Part shown: positions 27,810 through 38,700 of the stretch, piece by piece
Layout: each line of letters opens with the position of its first letter
Numbering within the stretch: position 1 is the stretch's first letter
Assembly (NCBI GenBank): GCA_036804505.1
Contig: DAIRSI010000009.1
Span: 1-64,000 of the forward strand
Origin: Phocaeicola_A sp036804505
GTDB lineage: Bacteria; Bacteroidota; Bacteroidia; Bacteroidales; Bacteroidaceae
Reading direction: 5' to 3'
Length of the DNA: 64,000 nt
Notes under the pieces: generated by a model
Seen by the model: the letters and a program-made list of their open reading frames with translations, nothing else
Database searches by the model: none
What the model was told of the DNA's origin: nothing
Program-made: the position numbers and the translations under genes

Positions 27810-30800
27810 ATGCGATTAAAAACCTTAAATTTATTTCTTCTTGTACTATTGTCAAGTGCATGGAATACTGTAGGAGCCCAAATAAAAATAACGGGTGTTG
27901 TTACTTCTGACAATAAAGAGACTTTGCCGGGAGTATCAATTATTGTGAAAGGTACGAATCTTGGTACTATTACTGACGTTAACGGTACATATTCTATTAA
28001 TGTGCCGAATAAGAAAAGTGTTCTTGCTTTTTCTTTTATTGGATATAAATCACAGGAACATCAGATTAATAATATGAAAACAATTAATGTTGTATTAATT
28101 GAAGATAATCAGATGTTGAATGAAGTTGAAGTAGTGGCAATCGGTTATGGTGATGTGCGAAGACGTGATTTAACAGGATCTGTGGGGAAAGCAAATATAA
28201 ATGATTTGATAAAAACGCCGTCTAATAATATTGCGGAAACTTTAGGCGGACGAATTGCAGGTGTTGATGTAACGTCAAAAGACGGAGGCTTAGGTGATAA
28301 TTTTAATATTATTATACGCGGAGCGGGGTCTTTGACGCAAAGTACAGAACCTTTGTATGTAGTTGATGGATTTCCTCAGGAAAGTTCAGGACTGAATTTC
28401 GTCAATCCCAATGATATTGAATCCATTGATATTTTGAAAGATGCAAGTGCAACTGCAATTTATGGTGCACGAGGCTCAAATGGAGTGGTTATTATTACAA
28501 CTAAGAAAGGTAAAGCAGGGAAACCTACTGTAGTCTACAACGGAAGTATGACTGTTAGTCAGGTGAAGAATTTACCGGATTTGATGAATGGGTATGAATT
28601 TGTTTCTTTGCAAAAAGAAGTAATGTCTGATGCTGATTTTACTCAATATTATTTGAAAGAGGGAATTACATTGGAAAATTATAGGAATTATAAGTCTTAT
28701 GACTGGCAGAATGAGATTTTTAGAACCGCTTTTTCTCATAATCATAATGTTAATCTTAGTGGTAAAAACGGAGGGACTCGCTATTCAGCTTCACTTTCTT
28801 ATGGAAAGCGGGAGGGTGTGATTATATCTTCTGATTTAACTAATTATCAAGGTCGTATCAATCTACAGCAGGATCTTTCAAAAAAGATAAAGTTGAATGC
28901 AGACGTTAATTATTCAAGTAAAGTCCTAAATGGGGCAGTTCCTTCTGAGACTACATGGTCTGCTTCCAATGCTTGGATGTATTCAGTTTGGGCATATCGA
29001 CCTGTATCTCCATCAGGGAGTGACTTGTTGGCAGAACTATATGATCAGGAAATTATGGATGCGAATGATTACCGTTTTAATCCTGTGTTGTCTGCGAAAA
29101 ATGAATATAGAAGAAAAACAACGAATTATCTTCAAGCTAATGCTAGTCTTGAATGGGAAATGATAAAGAATTTAAAGCTAAAAATTATGGGAGGCTATTC
29201 TTCCAATGATTATACTGCTGAAGCTTTTAATGGAAGTAAAACAAAAACAGGTAATTCGAATCCCAATAATACTCTAAGTAAGGGCATAAATGCAAGCCTG
29301 GGTGAAACAAGAACGAGAAGCTATTTGAATGAAAATACATTAAGTTATGAATATAATAAAATGAAGCATAATCTTAATGCCTTGTTGGGATTTTCCGTTC
29401 AAAGATCAACGGCTTATACAAGTTCTATCACTCAAGAATATATTACTAACGAGTCTTTTGGTATGGCGGGCTTGGGTAAAGGTGAATCGACTCCTGTCGT
29501 GACCAGTAGTAAGGGCGAAAATAAGATGATGTCATATTTTGGGCGTATTAATTACAATTATGATTCAAAATATTATTTGACATGTACGATGCGTGCAGAT
29601 GGATCTTCAAAATTTGCAAAGAATAATCGGTGGGGATATTTTCCTTCCGGTTCTGTAGCATGGAGTTTTGCTCGAGAAAACTTTGTAAAAAAGAATTTAT
29701 CATGGTTAGACAGTGGAAAACTTCGTCTGAGTTATGGTCAGACGGGTAATAATCGAATAGGAAATTATGACTATATGGCCCAGCTTACGACGGATTCTAA
29801 TGATGACATTTCATATTATCCTTTCAATAGTTCTGTTCAAACCGGATATCTTTTGACAAGTCTGTCTAATTCTTCATTAAAGTGGGAAACATCTGAACAG
29901 ATAGATTTGGGGCTTGATTTAGGCTTTTTAAATGGTAGGATTAATACCAATATTGATTATTATGTAAAAACGACGAAGGATCTTCTTCTGAATGCTGAAA
30001 TATCTGCAAGTTCCGGTTATCAGTCGGGAATGATGAATGTAGGAAAAATTCAAAATAAGGGAGTTGAATTTACTTTGGAAACCGTGAACATCAAGACTAA
30101 AAAATTTACGTGGACGTCTAATTTCAATATTGCGTTTAATAGTAATAAGGTAAAGGCCTTAAATAATAACCAAACTGAGATGACAAGTTTTATCTTTTGG
30201 GATAATATTTATAATAATATGCCTGCATATATTAGCAAAATCGGAGAATCCGCAGGTAAAATGTATGGTTTTGTATATGACGGTCTGTATCAGATAAATG
30301 ATTTTAATGCGAGTACAGATGCTAGCGGAAATACTGTCTATACTTTAAAAGATGGCATACCTTATTATTCATCTACATGTCAGCCAGGCGACCCAAAATA
30401 TAAAAATCTTAGTGGTGATGATAATATAATCAATGATGCCGATCGTACTACAATCGGAAATGGACAGCCATTGCATACAGGTGGCTTTACAAATAATTTT
30501 ATATATAAAAATTGGGATTTAAATGTTTTCTTGCAATGGAGTTACGGAAATGATCTGCTGAATGTAGATCGTCTAGTTTTCGAAAATCCTCATGGAAAGA
30601 AAAATACGAATATGTTTAAATCTTATGTAGATCATTGGACTCTTGAAAATCAAGAATCAAAAAATATGAGGGCGAATGCTGTTGGTTCCCAAGTTTATAG
30701 TTCTTTGTATGTAGAAGATGGCTCATATCTGAAATTGAAAAATGTATCATTAGGTTATACTTTCCCACAAAGTTTGATGAAAAAGATGAAAATTAGTAAT

Positions 30801-30962
30801 TTAAGAATGTATTTGTCTGCTGATAATATTTATACTTTGACTAATTATTCAGGACCGGATCCTGAAGTATCTACCAGACAGTCTGTTTTAACGCCCGGAT
30901 TTGATTGGTCATCTTATCCTCGTGCTTTTAATGCTTCTTTCGGTTTAAATATAACTTTTTAA
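27810..30962 (+). CDS. SusC-like TonB-dependent outer-membrane transporter (PUL1)
   Basis: A 1050-residue outer-membrane receptor that imports oligosaccharides with energy from TonB. It has a signal peptide (1-23), a carboxypeptidase-regulatory-like domain (ITGVVTSDNKETLPGVSIIVKG, about 26-105), a TonB-box-like VEVVAIGYG, a plug domain with YGARGSNGVVIITTKKG, and a 22-stranded barrel ending in FGLNITF with the terminal aromatic residue. It is followed 10 bp later by its SusD partner. Its base composition is clearly AT-rich compared with PUL2 and the core genes. Confidence 0.93.
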   Translation: MRLKTLNLFLLVLLSSAWNTVGAQIKITGVVTSDNKETLPGVSIIVKGTNLGTITDVNGTYSINVPNKKSVLAFSFIGYKSQEHQINNMKTINVVLIEDNQMLNEVEVVAIGYGDVRRRDLTGSVGKANINDLIKTPSNNIAETLGGRIAGVDVTSKDGGLGDNFNIIIRGAGSLTQSTEPLYVVDGFPQESSGLNFVNPNDIESIDILKDASATAIYGARGSNGVVIITTKKGKAGKPTVVYNGSMTVSQVKNLPDLMNGYEFVSLQKEVMSDADFTQYYLKEGITLENYRNYKSYDWQNEIFRTAFSHNHNVNLSGKNGGTRYSASLSYGKREGVIISSDLTNYQGRINLQQDLSKKIKLNADVNYSSKVLNGAVPSETTWSASNAWMYSVWAYRPVSPSGSDLLAELYDQEIMDANDYRFNPVLSAKNEYRRKTTNYLQANASLEWEMIKNLKLKIMGGYSSNDYTAEAFNGSKTKTGNSNPNNTLSKGINASLGETRTRSYLNENTLSYEYNKMKHNLNALLGFSVQRSTAYTSSITQEYITNESFGMAGLGKGESTPVVTSSKGENKMMSYFGRINYNYDSKYYLTCTMRADGSSKFAKNNRWGYFPSGSVAWSFARENFVKKNLSWLDSGKLRLSYGQTGNNRIGNYDYMAQLTTDSNDDISYYPFNSSVQTGYLLTSLSNSSLKWETSEQIDLGLDLGFLNGRINTNIDYYVKTTKDLLLNAEISASSGYQSGMMNVGKIQNKGVEFTLETVNIKTKKFTWTSNFNIAFNSNKVKALNNNQTEMTSFIFWDNIYNNMPAYISKIGESAGKMYGFVYDGLYQINDFNASTDASGNTVYTLKDGIPYYSSTCQPGDPKYKNLSGDDNIINDADRTTIGNGQPLHTGGFTNNFIYKNWDLNVFLQWSYGNDLLNVDRLVFENPHGKKNTNMFKSYVDHWTLENQESKNMRANAVGSQVYSSLYVEDGSYLKLKNVSLGYTFPQSLMKKMKISNLRMYLSADNIYTLTNYSGPDPEVSTRQSVLTPGFDWSSYPRAFNASFGLNITF

Positions 30963-30972
30963 AATAACGATT

Positions 30973-32556
30973 ATGAAACTGATTAATAATATAAAAAACA
31001 TATTGCCGGTTTTGTGTGTCTTTGCAATGTTTTCATGCAATGATTATTTTGAAGAAAAACCTTATGATTTTGTATCACCGGAAATTTTCTATAAGACGGA
31101 GAATGAATGTACACAAGCATTAACTGGTATATATTCTCGTTTGGCAACAAACAATATCTATGGGAATAGCTACTCATGCATGATTTCCAACATAGATGAT
31201 TTAAGTTATTATATTCGGAATGCATCCCAAACGAGTACGAAAGTCTTTGGTAATGATCATGATTCAAGCAGTAGTGAACTTTATGAGTTTTGGTGTGATG
31301 CTTATGAAGGCATTAACAATGCAAATTCATTGTTGGAAAATATAGATAATGCAGTCATGGATGATAATGTGAGGGTACGCATTAAGGGCGAGGCAAAGTT
31401 TCTTCGTGCCTATTTTCATTTTATATTGGCCCAAGCTTTTCTTGATATTCCTTTAAGAGATAAAACATTGGAAGATATTAATTCTCATGCTTTGGCTGCT
31501 ACCCCACATAAAGAAGTGATAGATTGGGTAATAAAAGAAATGGAGGAGTGTGTTGATATGGTAGATGATTCCAGTTATGATTTGCAGGTAGGGCATGTCA
31601 AGAAGAATACTGTGATGGGTATATTGGCTCGTGTATATTTATGGAGGGCTGGTTCCCCTTGCAAGGGTGGTAAGAGCGATTATGCAAAAGCGGCAGAATG
31701 GGCAAATAAGGTAAAAGAATCTAATAAGCAGAGCTTGAATCCTGATGTTTATGCCATGTGGAAAAATATCTGTTCAGATAAGATAGATACTCAGTATAAT
31801 GAGTCGATATGGGAAATGGAAGCGACCGGTACTCGAACGGATGGAACATGGACAATGAGTCGTATAGGCAATACAATTGGAAATTTACAACAGAATTCCA
31901 AACTTACAGGATTAGGTTATACTTATGCTTTTTTTGCCGGTAGTTTGATTTTGTGGGATTTATATTCATCCAAAGACCTTCGCCGTGATTTGTCTATGGC
32001 TCCCTATACTTATAACAGTAGCGATAAAATGATTACTTGGGCATCCAGCAAAATAGTGGTGCGCAGATGTGGAAAATATCGTCGTGAATGGGAAACTCTT
32101 TCTCCAAAGAATAAAAACTGGACTCCTGAGAATTATCCTATCTTACGATATGCTGATGTATTGCTAATGATAGCGGAGGGTGAAAATGAATCAAATGGCA
32201 GTCCTACTAGTTTGGCATATGAATGTATTAATCTTGTTCGTAATCGTGCCGGTTTGTCAAATTTAGCAAATCTTTCCTATAGTCAGTTCCAACAAGAGGT
32301 TCGCGATGAAAGAGGAAGGGAGCTTTGTTTTGAATCACTTCGTAGATATGATTTGGTGAGATGGGGAATATATGTTGATGCGATACATAATAAGTTAGGG
32401 GTAGCTACCGCTGATTCACGCTGGGCCACTGATGATATTGCGTCAGGTTGTAAGTCCTATTGTGCACGCACCGGGGAAAAGCACCAGTTCTTTCCTATAC
32501 CGGCTAAAGAATTGGCTGTAAATACATTGTTGGAACAAAATTCATATTGGAAATAA
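30973..32556 (+). CDS. SusD-like glycan-binding lipoprotein (PUL1)
   Basis: A 527-residue outer-membrane lipoprotein (lipobox MFSC, Cys22) that caps the SusC barrel and delivers glycan to it. The helical RagB/SusD repeats lie in about 35-330, with typical blocks AKFLRAYFHFILAQAFLDIPL and YPILRYADVLLMIAEGEN, and the C-terminal RRYDLVRWG motif. It is paired with the upstream SusC. No separate surface glycan-binding protein gene follows; the next gene encodes a lyase. Confidence 0.92.
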   Translation: MKLINNIKNILPVLCVFAMFSCNDYFEEKPYDFVSPEIFYKTENECTQALTGIYSRLATNNIYGNSYSCMISNIDDLSYYIRNASQTSTKVFGNDHDSSSSELYEFWCDAYEGINNANSLLENIDNAVMDDNVRVRIKGEAKFLRAYFHFILAQAFLDIPLRDKTLEDINSHALAATPHKEVIDWVIKEMEECVDMVDDSSYDLQVGHVKKNTVMGILARVYLWRAGSPCKGGKSDYAKAAEWANKVKESNKQSLNPDVYAMWKNICSDKIDTQYNESIWEMEATGTRTDGTWTMSRIGNTIGNLQQNSKLTGLGYTYAFFAGSLILWDLYSSKDLRRDLSMAPYTYNSSDKMITWASSKIVVRRCGKYRREWETLSPKNKNWTPENYPILRYADVLLMIAEGENESNGSPTSLAYECINLVRNRAGLSNLANLSYSQFQQEVRDERGRELCFESLRRYDLVRWGIYVDAIHNKLGVATADSRWATDDIASGCKSYCARTGEKHQFFPIPAKELAVNTLLEQNSYWK

Positions 32557-32574
32557 AATTCTGAGTATTGTAGG

Positions 32575-32602
32575 ATGAAGCTGAGTGTCATCTTGGCTTC
32601 AT
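32575..32602 (+). other. Small hairpin between susD1 and the lyase gene
   Basis: ATGAAGC (32575-32581) can pair with GCTTCAT (32596-32602) around a 14-base loop. It may reduce read-through or stabilise the susCD part of the message. The evidence is weak. Confidence 0.3.
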
Positions 32603-32649
32603 TCTTTATTAATGATTTTTCTTTTATTTTGTAAATAAAAATTGTGTAT

Positions 32650-35600
32650 ATGATTAATATAAAGAACAGGCTGTTTTTAACTTTATGTACCTATTTCTGT
32701 CTGTCTTTTACATGTGCTCAAAACACATGTAAGATTTGGAAAGATTTCGTCGAAAAACAATCTAAAGGAGGGCAAAGTCTTTTATTGGATTTCTCTTATG
32801 CCGGATATCAGCATGGAGAGATCGGTTTTCCTAAGGTCAAATACAAGATATTTAATGTGTGTGAATTTGGTGCTATACCGGATGATATTTTATCTGACAG
32901 AGAGGCTGTCATTAAAGCAATATCAGCTGCAGAAGCAAATGGGTCCGGTGTTATTTTCTTCCCTAAAGGACGCTATTATTTGCATAAGAATGGAGAATCT
33001 TCTTCTTCAATAGTCATTAAAAAAAGTAATATTATTTTTCGAGGAGAGGGTTCTGGCGCTTTTGGAAGTGAGATTTTTATGGAGGAACCTAATATGGCCG
33101 TTAATCCTGAAGAGAAGTGGACTTCTCCTTCTTTGCTAAGTTTTTCCGGGATTTCTTCATATCATAAGTTGACTGAAATAACGAAAGATGCTTTAAAAGG
33201 GAGCTTTCGTGTTGTGGTCAAAGATGCACATAACTTAAAAGCCGGCGATTGGGTTTGTTTGCGTTTAAACAACAATAATCAGAAAGTGATTGAAGAGGAA
33301 GTTGCACCATATAAAATTGAAAATAATTGGAGTAGTTTATTGATTGATGGTGTGCAGGTTTATGACTATCACCAAATAGCATCAATAAAAAATAAGACTA
33401 TTGTATTTAAGGAACCATTGATGAAACAATTGAAAGCAGATGAAGGTTGGTATATTCAAACGTATCCGAAAATAGAGGAAATAGGAGTAGAGGATTTGGC
33501 TTTTATTGGGAATTGGAAAGAGAAATTTATCCATCATAAAGACTGGATTCATGACGGAGGCTGGAAATTTATTGAATTTAAAAACGTCGTTAATTCATGG
33601 GTGACACGTTGTCGCTTTACTGATGTGAGTGAAGCCGTCACTGTTGTTTCATCCGCAAATGTATCGGTTACAGATTGTGTCGTTACAGGTAATCAAGGAC
33701 ATGATTGTGTTCATGCCCAAGGTTCTTCTCGCTCTTTCTTTGGGGCTATAGTCGATGAACCTTCACAATGGCATTCTGTCGGGGTAGCGAAACATTCTAT
33801 GGGAACAGTTTTGTGGCGTATAGTGACTAATTCAAATTCTTGTTTTGAATCTCATGCCAGCCAGCCTCGAGCTACATTAATAGATGCTTGTGAAGGCGGC
33901 TTCATGAGAGGGCGTGCAGGGGGTGCTATACAAAACAATCCTAACCATCTTTCAGATTTAGTACTTTGGAATTATTATGAAAAGGATAAACCTACAAAGG
34001 ACTTCGATTTTTGGGCAAAAGATACTCCTTATTGGCGCTTTTTACCTCCTATCATTGTTGGGTTTCACGGTCAGGGAACTACTTTCTTACAGTCGCAGGT
34101 TTTGTATGAAGAAAGTAATGGGAAGATTGTTGATCCTGAATCTTTATACGAAGCTCAACTAAAGTATCGTTTGGGCCGACTCCCCCAATGGGTCATTGAT
34201 CTTAAGAAAATAGTAAAGAACAAAACGTATGCAGGAAAGATTACAAATCGAACTTCTTCAATAGTAAATTCAGTGAAGGAATTGGAGGATAGGGCACTAG
34301 ATGTTCAGGCGGGTGATACAATTCTTATAAATGACGGGAAATATAACGATATCAAATTGATAGTTCATTCTTCAGGTAGTTATGCTTTACCTATCGTTTT
34401 TAGAGCACTGCATCCAGGTAAAGTATGCTTTTGTGGAGATGCTAAAGTGGAATTGAGAGGTCCTCATATTGAACTTTCGGGCATTACCTTCAAAGAAGGA
34501 GCACGTAATCCAAAAGAATGGCGAAGTCATGGTCCGGGATTAGTTGCTGTTTATGATGATTATTGTACGATTGCAAATTGTCTGTTCCAAAATTTCGATA
34601 AAGCGACTTCGGCTTATATTACGACATTTATCAATGAAAAAGGAAAGTTCCCAAGATTCTGTCATATACATCATTGTGCCTTTATCGGGAAAAAGACCTT
34701 TGATCAAGTCATTAATTTAAATAACACGAATGCAAAAGAGTTGGACGGCTCTCCCGGAATAGCCATGTATCATAGAATTAACAACTGTTATTTCAGTAAT
34801 CCTCCTAAAATAGGAAATGCAGGAGCTGCCATTCGTATTGGATATTGGCGAAAAGATTATGGACGTTGTCTTGTTGATAACAATTTATTCGAACGTCAGG
34901 ACTCAGAAGCTGAAATAATAACCAGTAAGTCAATGGAAAACGTGTTTTATAATAATACTTTCCTGAATTGTCGTGGAACTCTTAATTTCAGACACGGGGA
35001 TAAGCAAGTCGCATTGAATAATTTTTTTATAGGGACTGACACTTTATATGAATACGGAGGAATGTTCGTTTGGGGTAGTGATCATATTATAGGTGCTAAT
35101 TATTTTTCACTTCCCCATACCATAAATGAAAGAGGAAAAGCCGCCGTTTATTTTAATATTGGTCCTAAAGCTTCCGAACATGCCTTGGCATATAATTGCC
35201 TTGTAATAAATAATGACTTCATAAATAATGACAATATTTTTAATTTTACGCCCTTATATGAACGCAGAATTACTGCTTTTGGAAAAGAAAAAGTTGAATT
35301 TCCTCACGATATTCGTATAATCTGCAATAAATTTTTTACTGAAAGCTTCAATAGTACTATTTGGCACCGCAATGATACCATTGCGGGCAGACAGATATGG
35401 GACGACAATATATATAATGGTTATGATAATTCATATTCAAAGATTTCAGGTATAGAATTAAATGAATCGGCGAATTTGAATTATGATGATTCAAAGATTT
35501 ATATTGAAAACATAAACAGAGGTATGGATGTTATATCATTGAAAAAAATATTGCCTTACAATAGAATCGATGGTATAGACCTTGATTTCATGGAGATAAT

Positions 35601-35682
35601 AAAAAAGGGAGTTTCCGGCTCTCCTTTAAATAGAGATCAAGTTGGCCCTTCTTGGATAAAATTATCGTCATGGAACAATTAA
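32650..35682 (+). CDS. Tandem two-domain lyase: pectate-lyase-like beta-helix fused to PL6
   Basis: A 1010-residue exported protein (signal peptide about 1-23). Residues about 70-510 form a right-handed beta-helix that opens with FGAIPDDILSDREAVIKAI, like Pectate_lyase_3 and DUF4955 proteins; PL29 is one possible assignment I cannot confirm. Residues about 535-1000 are a PL6 (chondroitinase B/alginate lyase) helix. Lys760 in SKSMEN and Arg781 in NFRHGD stand 21 residues apart, as do the catalytic Lys250 and Arg271 of chondroitinase B. In this PUL a dermatan sulfate (iduronate) lyase is likely. The ATG at 32650 is preferred to an in-frame GTG two codons upstream. Confidence 0.82.
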   Translation: MINIKNRLFLTLCTYFCLSFTCAQNTCKIWKDFVEKQSKGGQSLLLDFSYAGYQHGEIGFPKVKYKIFNVCEFGAIPDDILSDREAVIKAISAAEANGSGVIFFPKGRYYLHKNGESSSSIVIKKSNIIFRGEGSGAFGSEIFMEEPNMAVNPEEKWTSPSLLSFSGISSYHKLTEITKDALKGSFRVVVKDAHNLKAGDWVCLRLNNNNQKVIEEEVAPYKIENNWSSLLIDGVQVYDYHQIASIKNKTIVFKEPLMKQLKADEGWYIQTYPKIEEIGVEDLAFIGNWKEKFIHHKDWIHDGGWKFIEFKNVVNSWVTRCRFTDVSEAVTVVSSANVSVTDCVVTGNQGHDCVHAQGSSRSFFGAIVDEPSQWHSVGVAKHSMGTVLWRIVTNSNSCFESHASQPRATLIDACEGGFMRGRAGGAIQNNPNHLSDLVLWNYYEKDKPTKDFDFWAKDTPYWRFLPPIIVGFHGQGTTFLQSQVLYEESNGKIVDPESLYEAQLKYRLGRLPQWVIDLKKIVKNKTYAGKITNRTSSIVNSVKELEDRALDVQAGDTILINDGKYNDIKLIVHSSGSYALPIVFRALHPGKVCFCGDAKVELRGPHIELSGITFKEGARNPKEWRSHGPGLVAVYDDYCTIANCLFQNFDKATSAYITTFINEKGKFPRFCHIHHCAFIGKKTFDQVINLNNTNAKELDGSPGIAMYHRINNCYFSNPPKIGNAGAAIRIGYWRKDYGRCLVDNNLFERQDSEAEIITSKSMENVFYNNTFLNCRGTLNFRHGDKQVALNNFFIGTDTLYEYGGMFVWGSDHIIGANYFSLPHTINERGKAAVYFNIGPKASEHALAYNCLVINNDFINNDNIFNFTPLYERRITAFGKEKVEFPHDIRIICNKFFTESFNSTIWHRNDTIAGRQIWDDNIYNGYDNSYSKISGIELNESANLNYDDSKIYIENINRGMDVISLKKILPYNRIDGIDLDFMEIIKKGVSGSPLNRDQVGPSWIKLSSWNN

Positions 35683-35717
35683 TAAAGTAGACATCGGGAA
35701 AACGAACCTTTTAAAGA

Positions 35718-38700
35718 TTACTTAAGTTCTTCTTTGGTTTTCCGATATTCCATCGGAGTGCATCCCATGGTTTCTTTGAACACCTTGCTGAAGTAGCGTA
35801 AAGAACCGAATCCTACTTCCATACCGATTTCCGTGATGTTCATATCGGGGCAGTTTTCCAGAAGGGCAATAGCTTTCTTCATTCTGATGCCCGAAAGGAA
35901 TTCGTGAGGTGTTTGTCCGGAAATGCTTTTCAGTTTGGCAAAGAATTTACTTCGTGAGATACAGAGTTCTGATGCGATATCTTCTATGTTGAATTCCGTG
36001 TTGCCAAGGTTCGTGTTGATATAGGCCATAACGTCTTCCATGAACTTTTTGTCTTTATTGTTCGTGATGAGAGTTTCTACAGAGGCATCTGGCTGTTTGG
36101 CGAATTTTTGTTGCAGCATGATACGGTTGCGGATGATGTTGTTGCAGCGCAATAGCAGCAGCGAGGTATTGAACGGTTTGGTGATATAATCGTCCGCACC
36201 TGTATTTAATCCCTCAAGGTTATGTTCGATGCTGACTCTGGCAGTGAGCATGACAACCGGAATGTGGCAGGTGTCGAAATTTTCCTTTATTTGTTTGCAG
36301 AGTTCTATACCGTTTTTTCTGGGCATCACCACATCCGTAAGAACCAGTTCCGGAAGTTCTTCACTTACTTTTTGCCAGCCTTCTTCTCCATCCGCAGCCA
36401 GAGTAACCTGATAATCTTTGCAGAACAAGTCTTTCAGCATCAACCTCAACTCCTCGTTGTCTTCTACAATGACAATATGGGGTTGTCCTTTATTCTCATC
36501 TAAATGCTCTTCTGTCTCAGGAAGATAGTTGATTGCAATTTCCTTCGTTTGTATTGTTTCGTCCAGCGTAGCTTCCGCATGGGATAAATTCTCCGGAGTG
36601 TACCATTCATTTCCTTTTTGGAGAGTAATTGTAAAGGTACTTCCTTTTCCTTCCGAACTGTCAACTGAAATGAAGCCGTGGTGTAGTTCTACGATGCTTT
36701 TGGTTAATGCCAGTCCGATACCTGTGCCCACAGACGAGATATCTAGTTGATAGAAACGTCTGAAGATATTATTCAGTTCGGCTTGAGGAATTCCGCATCC
36801 GGTATCTTGTACACTGATGATAATTTCATGTTCGTTTTGACGAAGTTTCATACGAATGCTATCCCCTTTATTGGTATGTTTTAAGGCATTGGATACTAAA
36901 TTATTGATGACTTTCTGTATTTGCTTACAATCAATCCATGCTTCAATATCTTTGTCCACAGCATCATATGTAATATCAATACCCTTTCCTTGAGCATATT
37001 CGGCAAAGAGATAGATGCTTTCGGAAAGGAAGTGAACCATGTTGCAACGGGTCACGTGTAGTTCCATCTGTCCCTGTTCCTGTTTGCGGAAATCAAGAAG
37101 TTCGGAAATGAGCTCCTGTAGTTGGGTACTTGCCTTGAAAATACTGAGAATTTTGTTGTATATCCCGGGATTCAAGCCCGAAGTCCTTACCAGATTGTCG
37201 GCATTGCCGATGATGACTGTCAGCGGAGTGCGGAATTCATGACTTATATTGGTGAAGAATCTCATCTTCGATTGATTGATTTCTTCCACATATTCCACTC
37301 TCTTCTGTTCATATTTTACTTGTTCTTGCAGACGTATTCTTCTTTTGTAAGTTCGGTTTAGAAACAAGATGATGATGAAAGTCAGGATGACATAGATAAT
37401 GTAGGCCCATACGGTGAGATAGAAAGGCGGAAGTATATGAATGTGGAGCACACTGCACTTTTGCTGTCCTTTCAGACGTACCTTCAGCGTATAATTGCCC
37501 GAATCCAAATTATTGAAGCTGACCAGATTGCCCATCGTAGCAGGCATCCAGTCCTTGGAGTAACCTTCCAGATAGTATTCCAGTTCTTTTCTGTGATTGG
37601 GAATAAAATCCATAATACTGTACTCAATGGAAAAGTTGGATTGGGATGAGTTCAATTCAATTTTGTCTGTATAACTGATGACATATTTCAAAATTCCGCT
37701 TTTGTCGTTTGGGAGTATTTCCCCACCATTGACAAGCAGGCGGGATGGATAGATATCGTAGTCTCCTTTTTGTTTGATTAATTCGTTGGGATTGAAAGAG
37801 ATGAGTCCGTTAATTCCGCCTAGGAAAACAGTTCCATCGGAAACTTTATATAAAGATTCCTGAAATACTGATACAAGCGGCAATTCATTTTGATTTGTGT
37901 AACTTAGGTATCGGTTGGTTTTATGGTTATAAATATAAAAACCTTTATCGGTTTCCACGACATAGAGATCATCGCCAATTTCGCACATGCTGAATGTGCA
38001 GTTGCTCACAATGAAATGTTCCGGATTGGGAAGATTTTGGAACGTCTCATCTTTGTCATTGAAAATCTGTAGTCCCGCTTCACCTGTGCACATCCACATT
38101 CTGTCCTTGCTGTCTTCGAAAATGTAGTTTACATTGTTTGAGTTGAGACTGCCTTTTTCTCTTTTTTTATAACTGTAATTATGGAAGCTGTTATCTTTAA
38201 GGTCGAGTATATAAATTCCATCTTCTCCACCAGAGCTCCAAAGTCGCCCTTTTTTGTCAACATAAATAAAGCGAGGACCTCCAAGTTTTTTAAAGATGGT
38301 TTCATTATTGGTAATCGGACTTACTATGCCACTGTTGATGTCATATCTGAAGATGCCGTCTCGGGACGCTAATATCAGCTGGTCTTTCCATTGTGCAATA
38401 TTGTTCACTACTTTGGAGGGAATGTACTTCACCGCCGACGGGCTAGTGAGACAATGTTTGAGTTGCCTGTTGCTGATGTTGAGACAGTCCATCCCTCCCA
38501 TGTGCATACCTATATATAACAGGTCATTTTTAGTATCGTACCAAAGTGAACGAACATTGTTGTGCCCAAGACCGTTAGCTGTACTGATATTGGAAAAGAC
38601 ACCGGTATAGCGGTTCAAGCAATTCAAACCATTGCCATCTGTGCTTATCCATAGATTCTGATGCTTGTCTTCAACCATTTCGCCTACTACGGGCTGAGTT

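Noticed and set aside
27665..27910. Plus-strand open frame of 81 codons upstream of susC1
   Set aside because: It covers the operator and promoter and runs into susC1 in another frame. It is not a gene.
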